Below, one piece after another: positions 1 through 6,921 of a stretch of 27,899 nucleotides of DNA. The notes beneath the pieces were generated by a model, which was not told where the DNA came from, ran no database searches, and saw only the letters and a program-made list of their open reading frames with translations. A program made the translations under genes and the position numbers. Each line of letters starts with the position of its first letter. Position 1 is the first letter of the stretch. Source of the DNA: Terrimesophilobacter sp038243605 (GTDB lineage Bacteria; Actinomycetota; Actinomycetes; Actinomycetales; Microbacteriaceae); NCBI GenBank assembly GCA_038243605.1, contig JBBSQX010000026.1:1-27899 (forward strand). Direction: 5' to 3'.

Positions 1-2
1 CG

Positions 3-134
3 GACTACCTCGAACTAGTTGCCGACAAACTTAACGATCGACCACGCAAACGCCTCGACGCGGCCACCCCACGAGAAGCCCTAAACCAGCTACTCTCAAA
101 CCAACAAAACGGCAGTGTTGCAACGACCACTTGA
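3..134 (+). CDS. IS30-family transposase, C-terminal fragment
   Basis: An open frame runs in from the window edge and gives 43 residues before TGA. The tail carries the motif LNDRPRKRLDAATPREALN, which is the hallmark C-terminus of IS30-family DDE transposases (usual form LNxRPRKxLxxxTPxE). The catalytic DDE domain lies outside the window. The stop codon (132-134) is inside the terminal inverted repeat, so the gene uses nearly the whole element. The start and full length cannot be seen. The family call is firm; whether this copy is active cannot be judged. Confidence 0.85.
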   Translation, partial: DYLELVADKLNDRPRKRLDAATPREALNQLLSNQQNGSVATTT

Positions 135-135
135 A
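115..135 (-). repeat. IS30-like terminal inverted repeat (right end)
   Basis: GTGTTGCAACGACCACTTGA plus one more A. It is the inverted partner of 27779-27799 (20 of 21 positions match). It overlaps the transposase stop codon. Confidence 0.75.
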
Positions 136-212
136 TCCACCTCCGCCTAGGCGCCATCGCTCGTCCGCTTGGGCATCTCTCGGAGGAGTTACGCGTCTCG
201 AAGTTTGACCGT

Positions 213-707
213 CTAGAACTTCTTGGCGATCGCCTTGTCTTCGAGGGGGAGCACGAAGTGTTCGCCGCCCTTTTCGGCCCAAGCGGCATTCGCGGCGTCG
301 CCCTTCTTCGACATGATCGACAGTGGGAACACGAAGATTCCGTCGTTCAATCGGCTGAGGCCGTAAATGTCGGAGGCTTCGGATTCTGAGGCCATCGATT
401 CGGGAAGCGTCGCGGCCATCATCCCTTCGTACCGCATAGTGCCGAGCGGCACACTTTGTGCGGCATTGGTGAGCTCCGAAAGCGTTGCCTCATCAAGGTC
501 GCCCCGAGTGGATATCGCTTTGATGTAGTAGAGGCAACCCTCGTGCGTACGCACGTCAAGCGTGTAGGCAGGTGTCACCCCACTGGCGTCGGCGGTGGTG
601 AAAAGTTCGTGAGCTTTCTTTGCGCGCCCACCACCCCCAAAGCCGAAGAGCTTCTTGAATCCGTCTGGTTCGGTGAACTTCTGTGCAAGTTCGGTTGCGC
701 TGGGCAT
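213..707 (-). CDS. Hypothetical protein, 164 aa
   Basis: I do not recognise a family. The protein is soluble with no signal peptide or membrane segment. A glycine-rich patch (FGFGGGGR, about residues 22-29) is followed by a mixed alpha/beta region. The ATG at 707 is preceded by a purine-rich AAGAAAGG about seven bases upstream, so this gene uses a Shine-Dalgarno leader, unlike the two membrane-protein genes upstream of it on the same strand. It ends 78 bases from the IS end. It may be transcribed after the membrane-protein gene 750-1799, from which it is separated by 42 bases. Function unknown. Confidence 0.7.
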   Translation of the reverse strand: MPSATELAQKFTEPDGFKKLFGFGGGGRAKKAHELFTTADASGVTPAYTLDVRTHEGCLYYIKAISTRGDLDEATLSELTNAAQSVPLGTMRYEGMMAATLPESMASESEASDIYGLSRLNDGIFVFPLSIMSKKGDAANAAWAEKGGEHFVLPLEDKAIAKKF

Positions 708-749
708 TGGTGTGCCTTTCTTGTGGGTTTCCTTGTGGGATTGCCGCCG

Positions 750-1799
750 CTATCGATTGAGAAGTGTCGGCAGGTAGTTGATTACGGTGTAAATGACCGC
801 AACGGTCAAAAGAAGAGTTGTAGCGGCAGTGACGAGCTTCTGCAGCACCGTGGTTTTTGTGCGCAAGCGCTGCCCGTCGGCACCCACCTTGCCCGCGCCA
901 GCGGCGTGGTCCTCTGGTGACACCGTGCGTGGGGCGGCGGCGATGTCGGGAGCTGCCACGGTCAAAGCTCCTGCGGCAGAAGACCCTGTGTCGGTGAACC
1001 CCACTGACCGCTCATCGGAGTATCTGGTGGTCTGGCGGCGTAGTTTGTCTTGCACGCGCTCGGCAACACGCACAAGGTTCTTGATTGCTGCGCCGTCGCG
1101 GTAGCGACCTGGCGCGCTATATACGTACATGGCGTTGTCGACAAACTCGACATCGCATCCGGCGGTGGTGTCGATGAGAAGCTGCATGAGGTCTGGTGCG
1201 AAAATATACAACGCGTCGCGTTCGTAGCCTTCTGGGCTGTACAGGGTGAAGTGGCGATCAAAGTCACCCTCGAGCGAGAGTTTCTGGCGGCCGGCAAGGC
1301 TCAACCCTGCCTGACGGAGTGTTCCAATCCCGTTGGCGATCAACACAATATTCGGCACGCTGTTGGGCAGCGGGATCATGGTGAAGGATGCCGCGACGAC
1401 GCGCGGTGTGGAGGAGTCGTTCGCGTACTGCCCGGTGACGGAGCCTGCCAAAAACGGTGTGGATGATGCACGCGCATCCACCAGGTCGGTGGCGCGAACT
1501 CGCGTTCCTTCGCGGAAGAGCAGTCCTTGGAAGCCCGGGCCATCGAGGTTTCTGATGAACCGGAATCCGTGCTCGGCAGCGGCCTGCCGCAGTCGGGTGG
1601 TCGTGCGAAGATGACCCCTCGCGATGATGACGGAAAATATCGCGCTACCGAAAGACACGACGGAGAACACGACCAGGATGAGACCGATGTTGTGGTCAAT
1701 CTTTGGCCAAGTGCCGTTGAGCACAAAGATGGCCACCACACCAATGAGGCCGGCCATGATGAATCCTGAAATGCTGACGACGAGGGGGCGTAAAGTCAC
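750..1799 (-). CDS. Membrane protein, 349 aa, paralogue of the next gene upstream
   Basis: Two hydrophobic segments open the protein (about residues 8-28 and 38-60) and a third closes it (about 322-343). Between them lies a large soluble domain with the motifs GRQKLSLEGDF, LYIFAPDLMQLLID and CDVEFVDNAMYVYS. The same block occurs in the 259-residue product of 1914-2693, so the two are a tandem duplication that kept its core and diverged at the ends. The family resembles uncharacterised actinobacterial membrane proteins in the DUF3137 mould, but I am not sure of that assignment. The start is GTG, chosen because a TAATAT box lies exactly six bases before it. An internal ATG at residue 15 is the alternative. 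The soluble linker near residues 265-315 is Ala/Thr-rich and lacks a counterpart in the paralogue. Confidence 0.75.
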   Translation of the reverse strand: MTLRPLVVSISGFIMAGLIGVVAIFVLNGTWPKIDHNIGLILVVFSVVSFGSAIFSVIIARGHLRTTTRLRQAAAEHGFRFIRNLDGPGFQGLLFREGTRVRATDLVDARASSTPFLAGSVTGQYANDSSTPRVVAASFTMIPLPNSVPNIVLIANGIGTLRQAGLSLAGRQKLSLEGDFDRHFTLYSPEGYERDALYIFAPDLMQLLIDTTAGCDVEFVDNAMYVYSAPGRYRDGAAIKNLVRVAERVQDKLRRQTTRYSDERSVGFTDTGSSAAGALTVAAPDIAAAPRTVSPEDHAAGAGKVGADGQRLRTKTTVLQKLVTAATTLLLTVAVIYTVINYLPTLLNR

Positions 1800-1805
1800 G
1801 GTCGA

Positions 1806-1811
1806 ATATTA
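1806..1811 (-). promoter_or_regulatory. -10 box (TAATAT) of a likely leaderless transcript
   Basis: TAATAT, then six bases (tcgacc), then the GTG of the 349-aa membrane protein. This is the closest to consensus of the boxes in the window. There is no Shine-Dalgarno sequence. Confidence 0.6.
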
Positions 1812-1913
1812 CTGACCTCGCAGCACCGAAAATCGTGCCTGTGGATAAGTCACCGTAACATTTCGTCACAGCTGGACATCACTCGAACTCGACCATGGGC
1901 GCGCTAGCGCGCC

Positions 1914-2693
1914 TCATATTGCTCGCAAGCGGCCTAGTTTGTCGTGAACGCGCTCGACGGTGCGGATGATGCGATCCAGCGCACCTTCATTCTGGTATCG
2001 GCCGGGGTTGCTGTAGACGAACATCCATCCGTCAACGAGCTCGACATCGCAACCCGAGGCGGTGTCGATCAGCGTGCGCATGAGGTCCGGCGCGAATATA
2101 TAGAGAGCCTCCCGTTCGCTGCCGACAGGAGAGTAGAGCGAGAAGTTCTGGCCAAATTCGCCTTCGAGATCGAGCCGTTGACGACCGTTCAGGCTCAAGC
2201 CCGCCCGGCGCAATAGCCCCACATCGTCGCGGAGGAGCACGATGTTCGGAACACTCCGGGTGGTCGGAATGGCGATGAAAGCTGAGGCAATCCGTGGCGA
2301 GTTGCCACTGTCGTCAACATACTGCCCAATGAGGTTCCCAGCGACGAACGGCGTCGCCATTTCTCGAGCATCAACCACGGAGAACGTCTCGATGTTTGAC
2401 CCAACACGAAACAATCGACCAGGCAGGTCCGTGCAATCCAGAGTCTCGTGGAACGGGATCCCTTTCTGCTCGGCGGCAATCTTCAACGCGTTTGGGGGGC
2501 GCGAATGGTTGAGCATGGTGGCGGCGCTGACGAACACTATCGCGGCAACGACGAGGGCGAGCCCCACGGCGATCCAACCGAAGTGTGGGTCGATAAACGG
2601 GATGGTGTCGCCGAAGACCAACAGGGCGATCGTCACCAAAAGCGAGAAAGCTACTGATCCGGCTCGCATATAGTTCGGATTCGTCGCGGGCAC
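1914..2693 (-). CDS. Membrane protein, 259 aa, paralogue of the neighbouring gene
   Basis: Two N-terminal hydrophobic segments (about residues 12-30 and 38-60) precede a soluble domain that shares GRQRLDLEGEF, LYIFAPDLMRTLID and CDVELVDGWMFVYS with the downstream protein at 750-1799. It lacks the C-terminal linker and third hydrophobic segment of that paralogue. It therefore looks like the shorter form of a membrane-anchored cytosolic (or external) sensor or scaffold domain of unknown role. The GTG start at 2693 is preferred because TACACT lies six bases upstream. ATG at 2669 would shorten the protein by eight residues. The genes are 114 bases apart and each has its own promoter-like box. Confidence 0.75.
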   Translation of the reverse strand: MPATNPNYMRAGSVAFSLLVTIALLVFGDTIPFIDPHFGWIAVGLALVVAAIVFVSAATMLNHSRPPNALKIAAEQKGIPFHETLDCTDLPGRLFRVGSNIETFSVVDAREMATPFVAGNLIGQYVDDSGNSPRIASAFIAIPTTRSVPNIVLLRDDVGLLRRAGLSLNGRQRLDLEGEFGQNFSLYSPVGSEREALYIFAPDLMRTLIDTASGCDVELVDGWMFVYSNPGRYQNEGALDRIIRTVERVHDKLGRLRAI

Positions 2694-2699
2694 CTCTGA

Positions 2700-2705
2700 A
2701 GTGTA
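2700..2705 (-). promoter_or_regulatory. -10 box (TACACT) of a likely leaderless transcript
   Basis: TACACT, six bases (tcagag), then the GTG of the 259-aa membrane protein. It supports the GTG over the internal ATG. Confidence 0.5.
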
Positions 2706-2764
2706 ATCCGCGCCGTGCCGCCTACCTGCTTGGCGTCGACCATGCGTGTGAAGCTGTGCGCGTT

Positions 2765-3031
2765 TTAGCCGATACGAGTTTTTACGTCAGCCAATGACGG
2801 GTTGGTGGCGGCACTGCCATCCGGGAACAAGACGGTTGGCACAGTCTGGTTGCCGTTGTTGAGCTTGGCGACCAGTTCGGCCGTGCCCTCAACCTCTTCA
2901 ATGTTGATCTCACGAACGGCGATGCCTTCCTTCGCGAGCTGACCTTTCAGTCGTGTGCAGTAGCCACACCACGTGGTCGTGAACATCGTGATGGTGCCTG
3001 CTTCGGGAACAAACTCTGCGGTGGTGGTCAT
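2765..3031 (-). CDS. Mycoredoxin / glutaredoxin-like protein, 88 aa
   Basis: This is a small thioredoxin-fold redox protein. The active site is WCGYC (about residues 21-25), within MFTTTWCGYCTRLKGQL. The cis-proline TVPT motif and the NPSLADVK tail match the mycoredoxin-1 family, which in Actinobacteria reduces mycothiol mixed disulfides on proteins by a dithiol or monothiol mechanism. Its length of 88 residues is typical of that family. The frame stays open upstream to 3196, but homology begins only at this ATG and a TAGGAT box lies seven bases before it, so the longer reading is rejected. It is divergent from the small gene at 3175. The cytoplasmic role is inferred from family knowledge. 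Confidence 0.9.
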   Translation of the reverse strand: MTTTAEFVPEAGTITMFTTTWCGYCTRLKGQLAKEGIAVREINIEEVEGTAELVAKLNNGNQTVPTVLFPDGSAATNPSLADVKTRIG

Positions 3032-3038
3032 GCTTTCG

Positions 3039-3044
3039 ATCCTA
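3039..3044 (-). promoter_or_regulatory. -10 box (TAGGAT) for the mycoredoxin gene
   Basis: TAGGAT, seven bases (cgaaagc), then ATG. This is the only member of the leaderless set with a spacer of seven instead of six. Confidence 0.5.
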
Positions 3045-3123
3045 TTCGTGCGCACCCAATCGCCGCTGACCGTCGTCAGTACACAGTTGCCGAGCTTGGG
3101 CCTGCGTTGTCGCCGGTCGCGAA

Positions 3124-3129
3124 TAGACT
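3124..3129 (+). promoter_or_regulatory. Possible -10 box (TAGACT) for the 89-aa gene
   Basis: TAGACT lies about 45 bases before the ATG at 3175, which would leave a leader of roughly 40 bases carrying the AGGGAGG ribosome site. No convincing -35 box is visible. Confidence 0.35.
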
Positions 3130-3174
3130 GGGGCGAACCGCAGAGTTGTTGGCAATCAGGGCAGGGAGGCAGCG

Positions 3175-3444
3175 ATGAGTAGTTCCGCAAGCGCATCCTC
3201 CCCGAACGAGCGCTCGCCGCAGCAGATTGCGCACGAGAACGCGCTTGGCGAGATTTCGGATGTTTTGCTCAACCTGGAGCATACGATCGCCCGCGCGAAG
3301 AAGGCACTCGTTCGCGTGCGAAAGGCGGGTGGTGACACCAATGTGGAGCTTGCCCTCACGGAGGCACTCGATGACTTGCAGCGCACGCATAAGCGCCTCA
3401 TGCAAGACACCTACTACGCCGGCGATTCCGTGCGGCTGATCTGA
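3175..3444 (+). CDS. Small helical hypothetical protein, 89 aa
   Basis: A Ser/Ala-rich start (MSSSASASSP) leads into a predicted long amphipathic helix pair from about residue 22 to 80. It is rich in Lys/Arg and Leu/Val heptads (LLNLEHTIARAKKALVRVRK and later ALDDLQRTHKRL). There is no membrane segment and no recognisable family. The ATG has a strong AGGGAGG eight bases upstream. It is divergent from the mycoredoxin gene. A 12-base direct repeat (GTGCGGCTGATC) straddles its stop codon, at 3430-3441 and 3460-3471. Function unknown; a small coiled-coil or nucleic-acid-binding protein is possible but not shown. Confidence 0.7.
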   Translation: MSSSASASSPNERSPQQIAHENALGEISDVLLNLEHTIARAKKALVRVRKAGGDTNVELALTEALDDLQRTHKRLMQDTYYAGDSVRLI

Positions 3445-3471
3445 ATGCTGCTCACACCTGTGCGGCTGATC
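3430..3471 (+). repeat. Pair of 12-bp direct repeats at a gene end
   Basis: GTGCGGCTGATC occurs at 3430-3441 (covering the last codons of the 89-aa gene) and again at 3460-3471, 30 bases apart. It may be a small duplication scar next to the decayed restriction gene. Confidence 0.6.
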
Positions 3472-3491
3472 CCCTTGCGAGTGAGCTGAGT

Positions 3492-4699
3492 ATGGCGGGC
3501 AGTTCGACTGTTCGCAGCGGTCTTGAAATCCAGGAGGCTCTGCAGAAGTTTGCGGCGAAGTGGTCGGGGTTCACGGGCAGCGAGAAGGCCGAAGCGCAGA
3601 CGTTTCTGAACGAACTGTTTCACTGTTACGGTTCTGACCGCACCGAGGTGGGCGCAAAGTTCGAGCATTTCGAAGAGTCCGCTGGGTTCATGGATTTGTT
3701 TTGGCCCGGTCATTTGATTGTGGAGATGAAGGCGCCACACGTCGCGATCGAGAAGGCCGCAGATCAGCGGGCGCGCTACTGGCAGGCATCCTCCGATTCG
3801 GCGAATGACGTTCAAGCCGCGCGGTTTGTGATGGCCTGCAACTTTGGTGAGTTCGAGATTTGGGAGCCGGGGCGGTTTCCTAACGACGCGAGGGCACGTT
3901 TTCCCCTTTCGGAGTTGCCCGATCGCTACGATTCGTTGCTGTTTTTGCAGTCCGACAGTGTTGAGCCGATTTTTTCGGAGCACCGTAGGGAGCTTACGGC
4001 TGAGGCGGCGACTCACATTGCCGAGCTGTATAACTCACTCGCGGATCACTCCGCAGCACCGATTGATGTGATTCAGCAGTTCACGATGCAGGTGGTGTGG
4101 TGCCTGTTTGCAGAGGATCTCGGCATTCTGGATGGCTATCCGCTACAAAACACGGTCGATGACTTGCTGGCCCCGGCAGATACGCCGCAGTCGGACACGA
4201 TGGCAAACGAATAGGCATCGCCTGGGTGGACTCCTGGACGATGGCGAGCGACGCTACTTGCGTATTAGCCTTCGACGACGATTACTCGATGGGCATACTG
4301 CTGTCGCGGGCGCACGACGCGTGGGCGTGGGCGCGGTCATCCACGCTCAAGGGTGACTTGAGGTACACGCCGACGACAGCGTTCATGACATTCCCGTGGC
4401 CAGACCCGGTGACACCAGCGCAGCGCGAGGCGGTGGCCGCCGCATCCGTCGCACTGTATGAGCGCAGGAGTGCGCTGTGCCTGGAACCCAACGTCGGCCT
4501 CACCGCGCTCTACAACCTCATGGACGATGGTGCCTTCACCGACCTGGCCGCCCTGCACCGCGCGCTCGACGAATCCGTCGCCGCCGCTTACGGCTGGCCG
4601 AAATCCGTCGCGCAAGACCCTGACGAACTTGTCAAACGCCTCACCGAACTGAACCGCCAGATCACCGAGGGAGAGCGCGGGTACAGCCCCCTTCGGTGA
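3492..4699 (+). pseudogene. Remnant of an MmeI-like type II restriction-modification enzyme, with internal deletion and frame change
   Basis: Two frames encode the two ends of one large enzyme. 3492-4214 gives 240 residues that match the N-terminal endonuclease part, including TFLNELFHCYG and a PD-(D/E)xK-type site (D68, then VEMK with E78 and K80). 4226-4699, in another frame and with no good start, gives the C-terminal part with AFDDDYSMGILLSRAH, LKGDLRYTPTTAF and FPWPDP. These are typical of the target-recognition end of MmeI-like proteins. Such proteins are usually about 900 residues or more. The central SAM-binding and NPPY methyltransferase region is absent, so roughly 500 residues are lost. 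The junction lies near 4150-4250. A lone nuclease half without its methylase should be inactive or harmful, so decay is the simplest reading. Confidence 0.85.
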
Positions 4700-4818
4700 C
4701 TAACTAGCAGGTGCTCCTGCGCGCCGTCACGGCCCGTCGCTACGCAGAACTCGTCACGGTCGTCCAACGAAAATGGTTGAGTGGTCTTGGTGGGAGGAAC
4801 ATGCTCAGCCTGAATCGC

Positions 4819-4824
4819 TAGTCT
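4819..4824 (+). promoter_or_regulatory. -10 box (TAGTCT) of a likely leaderless transcript
   Basis: TAGTCT, six bases (ccgggc), then the ATG of the 68-aa glycine-zipper protein. There is no ribosome site in the 30 bases before the ATG. The region 4700-4818 holds nothing else I can support. Confidence 0.5.
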
Positions 4825-4830
4825 CCGGGC

Positions 4831-5037
4831 ATGACCGAAAACAGCGAATCAGAGGACGAAAAGAACAAAAAGAACGCCAACAACGGGCTAGCGATCGGCA
4901 TAGGGCTCGGGCTATCAATCGGAGCAGCCCTCGGCATCGCGTTAGATAACCTCGCACTGTGGCTCGGAGTTGGGTTAGCGCTCGGCGTTGCCGTAGGGAT
5001 GTCTTTCGACACCACCAAGGGCAAGAAGAAAGAATAA
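4831..5037 (+). CDS. Small glycine-zipper membrane protein, 68 aa
   Basis: A very acidic and then lysine-rich head (residues 1-17) precedes two closely packed hydrophobic segments (about 18-38 and 42-58). Both have Gly/Ala at every third or fourth position (GLAIGIGLGLSIGAALGIAL and LGVGLALGVAVG), which is a glycine-zipper pattern used for tight helix packing. The protein ends in a positively charged KGKKKE tail, consistent with a cytoplasmic C-terminus. Similar 60-70 residue proteins are common and uncharacterised in Actinobacteria. Start chosen from the TANNNT box six bases upstream. Role unknown. Confidence 0.75.
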   Translation: MTENSESEDEKNKKNANNGLAIGIGLGLSIGAALGIALDNLALWLGVGLALGVAVGMSFDTTKGKKKE

Positions 5038-5056
5038 AGTGGCCCGAACGTGAAAG

Positions 5057-5764
5057 CTACGCGCCAGACCCCCGCGCCGCCACGTACACGGTGTTGGAAG
5101 ACACTCCACCGGTGAGCGCATTGTCGAAGTCGACGATGTGCGCAATAGGGCTGCCGAACACCGAGCTGAGGCGGGTCATGAATTCCCCGTCGGGAGGGTC
5201 ATCCGACCACAGCGCGAACACGCCATCTGGTTTCAGGTAGCCGCGCAGGCGCTCCAACCCGGCAACGGTATATAGATCCGCGTGGCTGGGGTTGAGCTGG
5301 TGCCTGGGTGAGTGGTCGACATCCAGCAAAATGGCGTCGTACAGTTTCGCCGGATCGCGACGCATGAGGGCAAAGAAGTCGTCGTGCACGAGGGTGGTGC
5401 GACTGTCGCCGGTCAACTCGGCCGATACGGGCAGCAGCCCGCGAGTGTGCCAGTCGATCACCGTGGGGAGCGCGTCGACAACCTCGAGTGAGCCGACCCG
5501 GGGGTCGGCGAGCGCTGCAACCGCCGTGTATCCGAGCCCCAATCCTCCGACCATGACGCTCAGGTTGTCACCACTGACGGCGGCCAGCCCGAGGTCAGCG
5601 AGCGCGATCTCCGCGACAGTGAAGAGGCTCGACATCAGAAATTCTTCGCCCAGCTTCACCTCGAACACGTCAACGCCGAGAGTTGGTTCGAGCCTGCGGC
5701 GCAGACTGAGCTCGCCCATGGGGGTTTCTTGCCAATCAAGTTCCTCGAACCGCGCACTCATCAT
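5057..5764 (-). CDS. Spermidine-synthase-like class I methyltransferase-fold protein, 235 aa
   Basis: The Rossmann core shows the glycine loop GGLGLGYTA (about residues 73-81), the acidic strand end LEVVDALP and a later DAILLDVDHSP. These correspond to the nucleotide-binding and active-site strands of the spermidine synthase / SAM-methyltransferase superfamily. The usual aminopropyltransferase GG-D-G signature is not intact, so polyamine synthesis should not be assumed; many actinobacterial relatives are uncharacterised. It is convergent with the small membrane-protein gene. The frame offers two adjacent ATG codons; the first is taken because TAAACT lies six bases before it. Cytoplasmic. Confidence 0.8.
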   Translation of the reverse strand: MMSARFEELDWQETPMGELSLRRRLEPTLGVDVFEVKLGEEFLMSSLFTVAEIALADLGLAAVSGDNLSVMVGGLGLGYTAVAALADPRVGSLEVVDALPTVIDWHTRGLLPVSAELTGDSRTTLVHDDFFALMRRDPAKLYDAILLDVDHSPRHQLNPSHADLYTVAGLERLRGYLKPDGVFALWSDDPPDGEFMTRLSSVFGSPIAHIVDFDNALTGGVSSNTVYVAARGSGA

Positions 5765-5770
5765 GGGTTG

Positions 5771-5776
5771 AGTTTA
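5771..5776 (-). promoter_or_regulatory. -10 box (TAAACT) of a likely leaderless transcript
   Basis: TAAACT, six bases (caaccc), then the first of two ATG codons of the spermidine-synthase-like gene. It selects 5764 over 5761. Confidence 0.55.
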
Positions 5777-5838
5777 TCGAGCGGCCAGTCGCGCACGGAA
5801 ACGGCAGTTCTGGCGCTGAGGTGTGGCAGATTGTGACG

Positions 5839-6747
5839 ATGACTGAACAGCAGTACCGCGCCGAATTTGATGCCAGAGTCGACTTCTCAAATGGTGGCCA
5901 CCTGAATGTTGCAGGGTTTCGTGTCGACGTGCCCAATCAGAACGTGACGGAAGAAGAGGTCGCGGAACTTTTCGTCTCGTCCCTTGGGCTTCTCATGAGC
6001 GAGCAAGTTCAGTTCAGCGCCTTTCGCGTTTTCGCCGAAGCGCACAAAGGCACGCGTATGGGGCCTTCAGCATCAGAGGGGTCCCCCGAAAATCGACGGC
6101 TCATCGACCTTAGCCACGTGATCGACCCCGGCATGGTCACCCTCCCGGGCATGGTGGGGCCCGAGATCGCCCCTTACATGACGAGGGAAGAATCGCGTGG
6201 CAAGTATGGGCCGGGCACCGAATTTGCAATTGATCGGATGTCTCTGGTCGGCAATACCGGAACCTACCTCGACGTGCCGTACCACCGTTACTCTGGCGGT
6301 CACGATCTCGCGGCGCTGCCGCTGGAGAAAGTTGCCGACCTTCCCGTCGTTGTCATTCGCACCCTCGGAACTGGTTCCCGAGGGGTGGGGGTGGGAGCTT
6401 TAGCCCCCTTCGACGTGCGCGGCAAAGCCGTGTTGCTGCACACCGGCGGGGACAGCGCGTGGCGCACGCCAGAGTATGCAGTCGATGCTCCCTTCCTGAC
6501 CGCGGCGGGGGCTCAGTGGCTTGTCGACCATGGCGCCACTCTGGTAGGGATCGACTCCGTCAACATTGACGACACGGGCGACCCACTCCGCCCAGCGCAC
6601 ACAATCCTGCTCGCCGCAGAAATCCCCATCGTCGAGCACCTCACCGGGCTCGACCAGCTACCGCCGCACGGGGCAAGGTTCACGGCCACACCGCCGATGT
6701 TCGCGCAGTTCGGCACTTTTCCGGTGCGGGCTTTCGCCATCGTCTGA
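5839..6747 (+). CDS. Cyclase-family (kynurenine-formamidase-like) hydrolase with an extra N-terminal domain, 302 aa
   Basis: Residues from about 83 onward are a cyclase-family (PF04199) metal-dependent hydrolase: LIDLSHVIDPGMVTLPG, then GNTGTYLDVPYHR with the family's His/Asp metal site in a variant form (GTYLD instead of GTHxD), VLLHTGGD, VGIDSVNID, and PIVEHLTGLDQLP. The first 70 or so residues form a separate small domain (FSNGGHLNVAGFRVDVP, LFVSSLGLLM, AHKGTRMG) that is not part of the usual 200-220 residue enzyme. The frame is open from 5821; GTG at 5821 or 5833 and ATG at 5839 are all possible, and none has a clear ribosome site or -10 box. The substrate is unknown; hydrolysis of an amide or cyclic compound is inferred from the family. 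Confidence 0.8.
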   Translation: MTEQQYRAEFDARVDFSNGGHLNVAGFRVDVPNQNVTEEEVAELFVSSLGLLMSEQVQFSAFRVFAEAHKGTRMGPSASEGSPENRRLIDLSHVIDPGMVTLPGMVGPEIAPYMTREESRGKYGPGTEFAIDRMSLVGNTGTYLDVPYHRYSGGHDLAALPLEKVADLPVVVIRTLGTGSRGVGVGALAPFDVRGKAVLLHTGGDSAWRTPEYAVDAPFLTAAGAQWLVDHGATLVGIDSVNIDDTGDPLRPAHTILLAAEIPIVEHLTGLDQLPPHGARFTATPPMFAQFGTFPVRAFAIV

Positions 6748-6824
6748 GGTGTGAAAACTGCCTGCAACCGTGGGGTGGCGGCCTTGTTTTTCGGCGCCGG
6801 GGCCTCGCGCGCAGAAGGCGGCGG

Positions 6825-6830
6825 TATGGT
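6825..6830 (+). promoter_or_regulatory. Probable -10 box (TATGGT) of the thi operon
   Basis: TATGGT lies seven bases before the first base pair of the riboswitch P1 helix, the spacing expected if transcription begins at about 6838. No clear -35 is seen in the GC-rich sequence upstream. Confidence 0.45.
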
Positions 6831-6837
6831 GGTTGAC

Positions 6838-6920
6838 GTGACACGGGGTGCCCGCGACTGAGCGTGCTGAGACCATACCCGTCGAACCTGATCTAGCTCG
6901 TACTAGCGAAGGGATGTCGT
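6838..6920 (+). promoter_or_regulatory. TPP riboswitch (THI element)
   Basis: The conserved parts appear in order: ACGGGGTGCCCGC (P2 side), GCTGAGACCATACCCG (J2-3/P3 core, with CTGAGA), GAACCTGATCTAGCTCGTAC (P4/P5, with ACCTGATCTAG) and CGAAGGGATG closing the aptamer. The ends pair as P1 (GACA at 6840-6843 with TGTC at 6915-6918). It sits directly before thiM, the expected target. The GAAGGGA segment is also the only Shine-Dalgarno sequence for the GTG at 6922, so ligand binding should block translation start directly. No terminator-like hairpin with a U-run is visible between aptamer and gene. Confidence 0.95.
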
Positions 6921-6921
6921 C

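Larger units (their letters stand above)
1..135 (+). mobile_element. Right end of an IS30-family insertion sequence (partial)
   Basis: This is the 3' end of an IS element running off the left edge of the window. It contains the C-terminus of a transposase and ends in a 21-base terminal inverted repeat (115-135). The reverse complement of that repeat recurs at the right edge of the window (27779-27799) with one mismatch. The IS30 assignment rests on the transposase tail. The outer boundary is inferred from where the match to the other end stops. Confidence 0.75.

Noticed and set aside
4711..4821. Small gene between the restriction remnant and the glycine-zipper gene
   Set aside because: An open frame of 36 codons exists from a GTG, but it has no ribosome site, no box at spacing six and no recognisable motif.
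5057..5764. True spermidine synthase with polyamine function
   Set aside because: The nucleotide-binding fold is there but the aminopropyltransferase signature is not intact and no speD-like gene is nearby.
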